DNA of 64,000 nt, from NCBI RefSeq assembly GCF_014192915.1, contig NZ_JACHYN010000002.1, positions 372,001 to 436,000 of the forward strand. Direction: 5' to 3'. A model generated the notes under the pieces. It saw only the letters and a program-made list of their open reading frames with translations, did not search any database and was not told the DNA's origin. Below, piece by piece: positions 1-7,318 of the stretch; position 1 is the first letter of the stretch; the number at the start of each line of letters is the position of its first letter. The position numbers were made by a program, and so were the translations under genes. Source of the stretch: Azospirillum sp. OGB3 (GTDB lineage Bacteria > Pseudomonadota > Alphaproteobacteria > Azospirillales > Azospirillaceae).

Positions 1-1
1 C

Positions 2-745
2 CGCCCCGCCGCCCTGGCGCTCGCCGCCGCGCTGGCCCTTCCGACGGGGCTGCTGGCCCCCGCCCTCCAGGCGCAGAGCCCGATGGACGACGCCCAGCGC
101 AAGGCCGTCGAGGAGGTCGTGCGCGACTACATCCTGAAGAACCCGGAGATCATCCTGGAGGCCGTGGACTCGCTCCAGAAGCGCCAGAAGATGGCCGAGG
201 AGCAGAAGGCCAAGGCGGCGCTGGCCGACAACAAGGCGGCGCTGTTCCAGAACCCCGCCGATCCGGTGGCCGGCAACCCCAAGGGCGACGTGACGGTGGT
301 CGAGTTCTTCGACTATCAGTGCGGCTACTGCAAGGCCGTGCAGGCCGACACCGAGCGCCTGATCAAGGACGACGGCAAGCTGCGCTTCGTCTTCAAGGAG
401 TTCCCGATCCTCAGCCCGGCCTCGCTGACCGCGGCCAAGGCGGCCCTGGCGTCGCGCGGGCAGGGCAAGTATCTGGAGTTCCACAACGCGCTGATGGCCC
501 ACCGCGGCCAGCTCGACGACGACGTGATCCAGCGGCTGGCCAAGTCGGTCGGGCTGGACACCGACAAGCTGAAGAAGGACATGAACAGCCCCGAGGTGCT
601 GAAGGTCATCGCCGCCAACCAGGCGCTGGCCGAGGAGCTGGGCATCCGTGGCACCCCGGCCTTCGTCATCGGCGACGAGCTGGTCCCCGGCGCCATCAAG
701 CTGGAGCAGATGAAGGACCTCGTCGCCGCGGCCCGCAAGGGCTGA
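2..745 (+). CDS. DsbA-family thiol-disulfide oxidoreductase, 5' partial
   Basis: Periplasmic thioredoxin-fold protein of the DsbA/Com1 type (COG1651-like). The reading frame is open to the left edge and codes for a hydrophobic Ala/Leu-rich stretch ending in Ala-Leu-Gln-Ala-Gln just before position 83. That is a signal peptide, so the true start lies outside the window and the ATG at 83 is internal. A helical N-terminal arm of about 60 residues precedes the fold. The redox motif Cys-Gly-Tyr-Cys follows FFDYQ at about 318-332, and the cis-Pro loop reads RGTPAF near the C-terminus. The family makes or isomerises disulfides in exported proteins; its substrate here is unknown. The HAD gene follows after 17 bases and may be cotranscribed. 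Confidence 0.88.
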   Translation, partial: RPAALALAAALALPTGLLAPALQAQSPMDDAQRKAVEEVVRDYILKNPEIILEAVDSLQKRQKMAEEQKAKAALADNKAALFQNPADPVAGNPKGDVTVVEFFDYQCGYCKAVQADTERLIKDDGKLRFVFKEFPILSPASLTAAKAALASRGQGKYLEFHNALMAHRGQLDDDVIQRLAKSVGLDTDKLKKDMNSPEVLKVIAANQALAEELGIRGTPAFVIGDELVPGAIKLEQMKDLVAAARKG

Positions 746-762
746 GCCGGGGGCGAGGGCTG

Positions 763-1377
763 ATGATGACCAAGCCGACCACCGTCGTCTTCGACATCGG
801 GCAGGTGCTCATCGAATGGGACCCGCGGCATCTCTACCGCGAGCTGTTCGACGGGTACGAGGACCTGATGGAGGACTTCCTCGACAGCGTCTGCACCCCC
901 GCCTGGAACCTGGAGCAGGACCGCGGCCGCCCGTGGGACGAGGCGGTTGCCGTCCTGGCCGCCGAGTTCCCCGACTGCCGCGAGCTGATCCGCGCCTACC
1001 ACGAGCGGTGGGAGGAGATGGTGCCCGGCCCGATGGCCGGGACGCCGGAGATCCTGATGGAGCTGAAGCAGCGCGGGACGCCGCTCTACTCCATCACCAA
1101 CTTCTCGTCGGAGAAGCTGGCGCTGACCCGCAGGCGCTTTGATTTCCTGAACGTCTTCGACGGGATCATCGTGTCCGGCGACGAGGGGCTGGTGAAGCCG
1201 GATCCGGCGATTTTCCAGCTCCTGCTGGACCGCTACGGCTTGTCGGCGGCGGACTGCTGCTTCATCGACGACAGCCCGGCCAACGTCGAGACCGCCCGCG
1301 TCCTCGGCATGACGGCGCACCGTTTCTCCGGCGCCGCCAGCCTGCGCGCCGAACTGGAGGAGCTGGGGCTTCTGTAG
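763..1377 (+). CDS. HAD-superfamily hydrolase (YihX-like phosphatase)
   Basis: A 204-residue cytoplasmic haloacid dehalogenase-like phosphatase. Motif I is FDIGQVL near the N-terminus, with the Asp nucleophile and Gly in the third position as in YihX-type HADs. Motif II is the Thr in SITNFS, motif III the Lys in LVKPDPAIF, and motif IV the acidic pair in FIDDSPANV. The helical cap lies between motifs I and II (subfamily IA layout). Two ATGs stand in tandem; the first, at 763, follows a GA-rich ribosome binding site. The substrate cannot be read from sequence; sugar phosphates are typical for close families. It ends 12 bases before the convergent greB stop. Confidence 0.85.
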   Translation: MMTKPTTVVFDIGQVLIEWDPRHLYRELFDGYEDLMEDFLDSVCTPAWNLEQDRGRPWDEAVAVLAAEFPDCRELIRAYHERWEEMVPGPMAGTPEILMELKQRGTPLYSITNFSSEKLALTRRRFDFLNVFDGIIVSGDEGLVKPDPAIFQLLLDRYGLSAADCCFIDDSPANVETARVLGMTAHRFSGAASLRAELEELGLL

Positions 1378-1389
1378 CCCCAGCCTTTC

Positions 1390-1953
1390 CTACGCCGTGT
1401 CGCCCGGGTAGCGGATGGCGACGACCTCGATCTGCTCCAGCCCGGCGGGGGTGCGCAGGTCCACCACGTCGCCCTCCTGCGCCTTCAGCAGGGCGCGGGC
1501 GATGGGCGAAATCCAGCTCACATGGGCGCGGTCCATGTCCACTTCGTCGGCGCCGACGATGGTGATGGTGTTCTCCGTCCCGTCTTCCCGCGCGTAGGTG
1601 ACGGTGGCGCCGAAGAACACGCGGTCGCGGTTCTTCTGAAGCGTGGGATCGACCACCTCCGCCGATTCCAGGCGCTTGGTCAGGAAGCGGATGCGCCGGT
1701 CGATCTCACGCAGGCGCTTCTTGCCGTAGATGTAGTCGCCGTTCTCCGAGCGGTCGCCGTTGCCGGCCGCCCAGGACACCACCTCGACCACCTTCGGGCG
1801 CTCGACGCGCAGCAGCGACCGCAACTCCTCCTGCATGCGCTGGAAGCCTTCGGGGGTCATGTAGTTCTTCACGCCCTTGGGCAAGGGTTTGGGATCGTCG
1901 GCCTCGTCGTCGTCGGGGGCGGAGTCGTTCTCCCGGGTGAAGGCCTTGCTCAT
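1390..1953 (-). CDS. greB: Transcription elongation factor GreB
   Basis: Rescues backtracked RNA polymerase by stimulating cleavage of the nascent RNA through the secondary channel. The 187-residue protein has the N-terminal coiled coil with the acidic tip in NGDRSENGDYIYGKK, followed by an FKBP-like C-terminal domain. The opening SKAFTREND and the tip sequence fit GreB rather than GreA. Compared with E. coli GreB (158 aa) it has an extra Asp/Glu-rich segment of about 20 residues after the opening motif. The gene lies downstream of rne on the same strand, but a strong hairpin terminator separates them, so it probably has its own promoter in the short gap. Confidence 0.93.
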   Translation of the reverse strand: MSKAFTRENDSAPDDDEADDPKPLPKGVKNYMTPEGFQRMQEELRSLLRVERPKVVEVVSWAAGNGDRSENGDYIYGKKRLREIDRRIRFLTKRLESAEVVDPTLQKNRDRVFFGATVTYAREDGTENTITIVGADEVDMDRAHVSWISPIARALLKAQEGDVVDLRTPAGLEQIEVVAIRYPGDTA

Positions 1954-1985
1954 GGTCGGGACCCTTCGCGGTTCTCAGGAAAAGG

Positions 1986-2009
1986 AAAAGGCGCCGCGAG
2001 GCGCCTTTT
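1986..2009 (-). terminator. Intrinsic terminator after rne
   Basis: A perfect 10-base inverted repeat (AAAAGGCGCC / GGCGCCTTTT) around a four-base GCGA loop. Read on the minus strand the stem ends in a T run 27 bases past the rne stop codon, as expected for a Rho-independent terminator. The A/T flanks make it potentially bidirectional. Confidence 0.8.
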
Positions 2010-2035
2010 CCAGTCTTTACGGCGATGAAACGCGC

Positions 2036-5000
2036 TTAGCGGTTCCACCAGCCCCGGCGCGGCTTGGCCTCCGGAGCGGCGCCGGCCGGCTCGTTGGCCG
2101 GGGTCGGGGCCGCCGGCGTCTCGCTGACCGCCGGAGCGGGCGCGGCCTCGGCGGGAGCGTCCGCCGCGGTCTTGCGCTTGCGCGCCGGGCGCTTCTTCGC
2201 CTCCTCGGCGACCGGAGCCGCAACCGGAGCCGGAGCGGGCGCCGCCTCGGCGGGAGCGTCCGCCGTGGTCTTGCGCTTACGCGCCGGGCGCTTCTTCGGC
2301 TCCTCGGCGACCGGGGCCGCGACCGGCGCCGCCTCGACGGCCGCGGTCTTCGCCTTGCGGCTGCGCGACGGCTTGGCCGGCGGCGGAGCGGTCTCCTCCG
2401 GAGCGGCAACCTTCGCGGCGGCCTTGGCACCCTTGGCGGCGCGCTTCGGCTTGGCGGGGGCTGCTTCCGGCACCGCCGTCACCGCCTCGGCGGCCTCCGC
2501 GGCGGTCGCCTTGGCACGGCCACGGCGCGGCTTGCGGGCCGGAGCCTCCTCCGCCACCGGGGCGGCCTCCTCGGCAGCCGGTTCCGCGGCGGTGTCCGCC
2601 GTGGTTTCCGGAGCGTCCTCGGCGGCGTTCTTGGCGGGCACCGCGCTGGTCAGGACCCAGTCGAACTCGACCGGCTCCATGTCCGCCGGCAGCTCCGGCG
2701 GGTTGACGGCGCGGCCGGCCTCGACGGCGGTCGGGAAGGACTCGGCTTCCGCCTCGCCCTCGGCACCATCTTCCGATTCGGCGGCGGGCAGACCCTCGCC
2801 GGCCTCCAGGCCCTCGCGCTGGCGGGACCGCCGACGACCACCGCGCTTGCCGCGGCGGCGCTTCTTGCGCTCGCCATTGGCGTCACCGTTCGTATCGAAC
2901 GCATCGGCGCCGTCGTCTGCCTCGGAGGCGGCCAGGTCGGCGTCCTCGTCCTCGTCGTCCTCGATGTGGGCGGGGCCGACATCGACGTCGCTGATGACGA
3001 ACTCCGGAGCCTCGATCTGGGCGCGCTCGATCGCTTCCTCGTCGACCGCCGTCTCGTCGACATCGGCATCGGCGGCAGCCTCGGCCTCGGCGTCACCCTC
3101 GTCGCCTTCGGTCCCCTCGGCGGACTCGCCGAACGGCGCGCGGCCATCCTCGCGATCACGCCCGCGGCCACGGCGCCGGCGGCGGCGGCGGCGGCGGTCG
3201 CCCTCGCTTTCCCCGGCGGCGTCGGCGCGTTCCGTCACCTCGGCCCCGGCGGCCTCAGCGGCCTCGACGACGGGCGCCTCTTCCTCGGCCTCCTCGGCCT
3301 CGGCGGCCAGGATGCGGTCGGTCTCGGCCAGGACGCGCTCGGCGCTGACCAGCGGCACGTCGTCCTCCGGCGTGCGGGCCTTGACGCGCTCAAGCCGCAG
3401 GTCCGGCGCGATCAGCGTGTCGTCGGCCTGGACCATGACGCGGAACCGGTAGCGGTCCTCGATCTTGGTCAGCTCGCCGCGCTTCTGGTTGAGGATGTAG
3501 AGCGCGATGCGGGTCGGCACGAAGACGGTGATCTCCGACGACCGCTTGCGGATGCCCTCCTCCTCGATGGCGCGCAGAACGTGCAGCGAGGCGGACTCCA
3601 CCGAGCGGATGACGCCGGTGCCGGAGCAGTGCGGGCAGCGCTCGAAGTTGGTCTCCAGCAGCGACGGGCGCAGGCGCTGGCGCGACAGTTCCAGCAGGCC
3701 GAAGGCGGAGATGCGGCCGAGCTGGATGCGCGCTCGGTCGTTCTTCATCGCCTCCTTCAGGCGGCGCTCCACCGCGGCGTTGTTGCGGGGCTCCTCCATG
3801 TCGATGAAGTCGATCACGATGAGGCCCGCGAGGTCGCGCAGACGGAGCTGGCGCGCCACCTCGTCGGCGGCTTCGAGGTTGGTCTTGTAGGCCGTTTCCT
3901 CGATGTTGCGCTCGCGCGTCGACTTGCCCGAGTTGACGTCGATGGAAACCAGCGCCTCGGTCGGGTTGATGACGATGTAGCCGCCGGAGCGGAGCTGCAC
4001 GACCGGGCTGTGGATCGCGTCGATCTGCGTTTCCACCTGATAGCGGTGGAACAGTGGGATCGTGTCGTCCTGGTACTGCATGACGCGCTTGGTGTGGCTC
4101 GGCATCATCATGCGCATGAAGTCGCGCGCGGTGTTGAAGCCGGCGCTGCCCTCCACCCAGATCTCGTCGATGTCGTCGGTGTAGAGATCGCGGATCGAGC
4201 GCTTGATGAGGTTCGCCTCCTCATAGATGAGGCAGGGCGCGGAGGACTTCAGCGTCTGGACGCGGATGTCGTCCCACAGACGCAGCAGATATTCGAGATC
4301 GCGCTTGATTTCCTGCTTGGAGCGCTCCAGCCCCGCGGTGCGCAGGATGACCGCCATGCCTTCCGGAATGTCGAGATCGGACAGGATCTCCTTCAGGCGC
4401 TTGCGGTCGGCGGGGTTGGTGATCTTGCGGGAAATCCCGCCGCCGCGGCCGGTGTTGGGCATCAGCACGCAGTAGCGGCCCGGCAGCGACAGGTAGGTGG
4501 TCAGCGCCGCGCCCTTGTTGCCGCGCTCCTCCTTGGTCACCTGGACCAGCATGACCTGCCGGCGCTTGATGACTTCCTGGATCTTGTAGCTGCGCAGCGG
4601 GCGGGCGCGGCGGCGGTGGGCCTCCTCGACCTCGTCCCCGCCGATGACGTCCGGGCTCTCGGCCTGGGCGGCGCCGTCCGGAGTTTCCTCCGACTCCGCT
4701 GCCTCGTCCGTGCCGGCGTCCGTGGCGAAGGCCGGGACGTCGCCCTCGAAGCCATCGCCCTCGGCCTCGGCATAGGAGCCGGGCATCGGGGAGTTCTCCT
4801 CGACCACCACCTCCGGGCGGATCGGCTCGGCCATCACGGCGCCGTCGGCGGCGGCCTCGGCGCGGGCCTCGGCCTGCTCCTCCAGCCGGCGCTCCTCGGC
4901 CAGCAGGGCCTCACGGTCGGCGATCGGGATGCGGTAATAGTCGGGGTGGATTTCCGAGAAGGCCAGGAAGCCGTGGCGGTTCCCGCCATATTCCACGAAG

Positions 5001-5170
5001 GCCGCCTGGAGCGACGGCTCGACCCGGGTCACCTTGGCAAGGTAGATGTTGCCCTTGAGTTGCTTCCGGGTGGCGATTTCGAAGTCGAGGTCTTCGAGTC
5101 TGTTCCCATTGACCACGGCAACCCGGGTTTCTTCCGGGTGCGTGGCGTCCACCAGCATGCGCTTGGCCAT
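2036..5170 (-). CDS. rne: Ribonuclease E/G
   Basis: Endoribonuclease of mRNA decay and rRNA/tRNA processing, scaffold of the degradosome. The S1 domain starts near residue 35 and is split by an acidic insertion (about residues 75-190) before the motif RSYKIQEVIKRRQVML. The catalytic core carries DVNSGK (about 412) and DFIDM, whose Asp residues bind Mg2+. The Zn-link CPHCSGTG lies near residue 510. From about residue 620 to the end the chain is low-complexity, rich in Ala, Glu, Arg and Pro, with Arg/Lys clusters likely to bind RNA, and ends in RRGWWNR as in other alphaproteobacterial enzymes. Two 33-residue tandem repeats lie just before the end. The long leader (5171 to about 5505) may serve autoregulation, as known for E. 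coli rne. Confidence 0.95.
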   Translation of the reverse strand: MAKRMLVDATHPEETRVAVVNGNRLEDLDFEIATRKQLKGNIYLAKVTRVEPSLQAAFVEYGGNRHGFLAFSEIHPDYYRIPIADREALLAEERRLEEQAEARAEAAADGAVMAEPIRPEVVVEENSPMPGSYAEAEGDGFEGDVPAFATDAGTDEAAESEETPDGAAQAESPDVIGGDEVEEAHRRRARPLRSYKIQEVIKRRQVMLVQVTKEERGNKGAALTTYLSLPGRYCVLMPNTGRGGGISRKITNPADRKRLKEILSDLDIPEGMAVILRTAGLERSKQEIKRDLEYLLRLWDDIRVQTLKSSAPCLIYEEANLIKRSIRDLYTDDIDEIWVEGSAGFNTARDFMRMMMPSHTKRVMQYQDDTIPLFHRYQVETQIDAIHSPVVQLRSGGYIVINPTEALVSIDVNSGKSTRERNIEETAYKTNLEAADEVARQLRLRDLAGLIVIDFIDMEEPRNNAAVERRLKEAMKNDRARIQLGRISAFGLLELSRQRLRPSLLETNFERCPHCSGTGVIRSVESASLHVLRAIEEEGIRKRSSEITVFVPTRIALYILNQKRGELTKIEDRYRFRVMVQADDTLIAPDLRLERVKARTPEDDVPLVSAERVLAETDRILAAEAEEAEEEAPVVEAAEAAGAEVTERADAAGESEGDRRRRRRRRRGRGRDREDGRAPFGESAEGTEGDEGDAEAEAAADADVDETAVDEEAIERAQIEAPEFVISDVDVGPAHIEDDEDEDADLAASEADDGADAFDTNGDANGERKKRRRGKRGGRRRSRQREGLEAGEGLPAAESEDGAEGEAEAESFPTAVEAGRAVNPPELPADMEPVEFDWVLTSAVPAKNAAEDAPETTADTAAEPAAEEAAPVAEEAPARKPRRGRAKATAAEAAEAVTAVPEAAPAKPKRAAKGAKAAAKVAAPEETAPPPAKPSRSRKAKTAAVEAAPVAAPVAEEPKKRPARKRKTTADAPAEAAPAPAPVAAPVAEEAKKRPARKRKTAADAPAEAAPAPAVSETPAAPTPANEPAGAAPEAKPRRGWWNR
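2131..2328 (-). repeat. Two 99-bp in-frame tandem repeats in the rne tail
   Basis: Units 2131-2229 and 2230-2328 are nearly identical and code for 33 residues each, containing the basic block KKRPARKRKT followed by an Ala/Pro-rich stretch. The length is a multiple of three, so copy-number change would keep the frame. The basic blocks resemble RNA-binding Arg-rich patches of RNase E tails. Confidence 0.75.
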
Positions 5171-5744
5171 ACAAGATCCCCATGACGCCCCAGGCCGCCC
5201 GCGCGACGGACAAGCCGCCAGGGCGCGTCATCGTTGTGAGCGAAGCCTGCGGAACCGGCCCCTAACCCGTCGAACGGCGCTGACGAAGCAGCCAGGACGG
5301 GTCGGGCTTCGGCCTCCGGGTTACGGCCTTGCGGCCGGCACCAGCTTCGAGGTTTCGTCCCAATCCACCGGCAACCCAGAAGCGTCACGCCCCGGACCGC
5401 GCCCGATGATGTAAATTTCGGCCGTGGGGGTCCGCGGGCGACGCCCACAGTCACCCCGGAGAGAAACCTCTCGGAAGAGTGGGCTGGTGGGTCGCGGTAT
5501 GTCGCAGAGCTACCATAGACAAGCACGAAACCATGCACAACGTGGAATTCGGCGAAAGTTGCGGTCCACCGCATCCGGTTCGGCGGCATTCCACCGGGAT
5601 GAGGACGAAGCAGAGCACTGTTGCACGAACGGCACCCTCGCAGACAATTCCGCCACGCTTCCGGAAACCACCGTTGAGCGCCTTGATTTCGCTGCGCTAT
5701 AGCTGACCGCTGGCTTTGCCGGTTTGTGGTTTCTGGTGGAACGG
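5171..5744. promoter_or_regulatory. Divergent promoter region between rne and amiC
   Basis: No convincing gene lies in this 574-base gap. On the minus strand a candidate sigma-70 promoter for rne has TTGTGC (5535-5540) and TATGGT (5512-5517) 17 bases apart, predicting an rne leader of about 335 bases; E. coli rne also has a long autoregulatory leader. On the plus strand TTGAGC (5674-5679) and CTATAG (5697-5702), 17 bases apart, lie just before amiC. Both are pattern matches only. Confidence 0.45.
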
Positions 5745-7052
5745 ATGCCCCGATTGCTCGCGATTGTCGCTGCGCTGGGCGCCCTTCTGGGGGCGGTCGC
5801 CCTGCCGTACGCCCCGGCGCAGGCCCAGACCACCGCGGCGCTGCCCTTTCCGCCGCCGGTGCAGGAGCGGGTGTCCGTTCTGAACGCGCGGCTCGGCCTG
5901 CATCCCGACAAGACGCGGCTGGTTCTGGAACTCACCGACTCGGTGCCCTTCACCGTGTCGGTGCACGGCTCGCCCTACCGCGTCGTCGTCGATCTGCCGG
6001 ACGTGAGCTGGCCGGGCGGCAACACGGTGATGGCGGGCAAGGGCGTGGTCGCCCGTTACCGCTTTGAAGGGCGCGACGGCGGGGCCTCCCGCCTCGTGGT
6101 GGAGACCGACGGGCCGGCGCGGGTGGTCGAATCCTACCTCATCCCGCCGCGCGACGGCTTCAAGCCGCGCTTCGTCCTGGACATCGCCCGCACCACCCCG
6201 GCGCAGTTCGCCGCCTCCGCCCCGGTCGCAGTCACCACCAGCACCGCGTCGGTGAGCCGCGAGGCCGCCCGCCCGCCGGCGACGAGGGATCCCATCGTCC
6301 CGGTCGCCGCGGCCCTGCCGCCGCCGGTCCCGCCGCGGGCGGCGCCGGTGCCGGAGAAGCCGATGATCGTCGTCGATCCCGGCCATGGCGGTGTCGATCC
6401 CGGCGCGGTCGGAGTCGGCGGTGTCTATGAAAAGGACATCACGCTGGCGATGGCGCGCGAGCTGAAGCGCCAACTCGAAGGCAGCGGCCGCTATCGGGTC
6501 CGGCTGACCCGCGACAAGGACGTGTTCATCCGCCTGCGCGACCGCGTCGCCATCGCGCGGGAGGCCAACGCCGACCTGTTCCTGTCCCTGCACGCCGACA
6601 GCATCGGCTCCGCCAACATGCGCGGCCTGTCCATCTACACCCTGTCCGACAAGGCGTCCGACCGCGAGGCGGAGATGCTGGCCGCCAAGGAGAACCGGGC
6701 CGACGCGCTGGCCGGCATGGACCTGTCGTCCGAGAACGACTTGGTGGCTTCGATCCTCATCGACCTCGCCCAGCGCGACACGATGAACCACTCCAAGCGC
6801 TTCGCCAACATGGCGCTGGACCATCTCGGCCGCGAGGTCAAGCTGATCCCCAACAAGCCGCACCGGCAGGCCGGCTTCGCCGTGCTGACCGCGCCGGACA
6901 TGCCGTCCGCGCTGGTGGAGATGGGCTACCTGTCGAGTCCCCAGGACGTCAGCCTGCTGAGCAAGTCGGCCCACCGCGAGAAGCTGGGCCGCGGCATGGT
7001 CCGCACCATCGACGCCTATTTCAAATGGCTGACCGGGGCCCAGAAGAGCTGA
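5745..7052 (+). CDS. amiC: N-acetylmuramoyl-L-alanine amidase with AMIN domain
   Basis: Periplasmic zinc amidase that cuts the stem peptide from peptidoglycan during daughter-cell separation. A signal peptide of about 28 residues ends at Ala-Gln-Ala. An AMIN domain (about residues 45-115) should target the septum. A Pro/Ala-rich linker precedes the Amidase_3 domain (about 207-435). Zinc ligands are visible: His in DPGHGG, Glu in VYEKD, His in SLHAD, and the catalytic Glu in VEMGYLS. The start at 5745 is chosen because GGTGGA stands just upstream; an in-frame TTG at 5724 is an alternative. mrcA follows on the same strand, consistent with a cell-wall gene pair. Confidence 0.93.
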   Translation: MPRLLAIVAALGALLGAVALPYAPAQAQTTAALPFPPPVQERVSVLNARLGLHPDKTRLVLELTDSVPFTVSVHGSPYRVVVDLPDVSWPGGNTVMAGKGVVARYRFEGRDGGASRLVVETDGPARVVESYLIPPRDGFKPRFVLDIARTTPAQFAASAPVAVTTSTASVSREAARPPATRDPIVPVAAALPPPVPPRAAPVPEKPMIVVDPGHGGVDPGAVGVGGVYEKDITLAMARELKRQLEGSGRYRVRLTRDKDVFIRLRDRVAIAREANADLFLSLHADSIGSANMRGLSIYTLSDKASDREAEMLAAKENRADALAGMDLSSENDLVASILIDLAQRDTMNHSKRFANMALDHLGREVKLIPNKPHRQAGFAVLTAPDMPSALVEMGYLSSPQDVSLLSKSAHREKLGRGMVRTIDAYFKWLTGAQKS

Positions 7053-7318
7053 GGCCGACAGAGCGAAGGTTCGCCACGCCGGGCACCGCCGGCAATCAAG
7101 AGCCATGCGGGCGGATGCGGTCGGGCATACGCTTTACCCGGTCACCACTTTCTTGCATGCGCCTTGTGGTCGTCACATTTTCCTGACATGGCTGCGAGGG
7201 AGTCGGACTGCCGCCCCTCGCGGTGTAGTATGCCGCCCATCGGATGGTTCCGCGTCTTCCCGGTCTCTGTCCCGGACGAAGGCGGCGGGACCGCCGCCAT
7301 GCCTGTTTGGGAACCGTC

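Noticed and set aside
1877..5185. Plus-strand open frame of 1102 codons opposite rne
   Set aside because: It is the complement of a recognised RNase E gene. Its product is Leu/Gly/Arg/Asp-rich without domain features, as expected from antisense of GC-rich codons.
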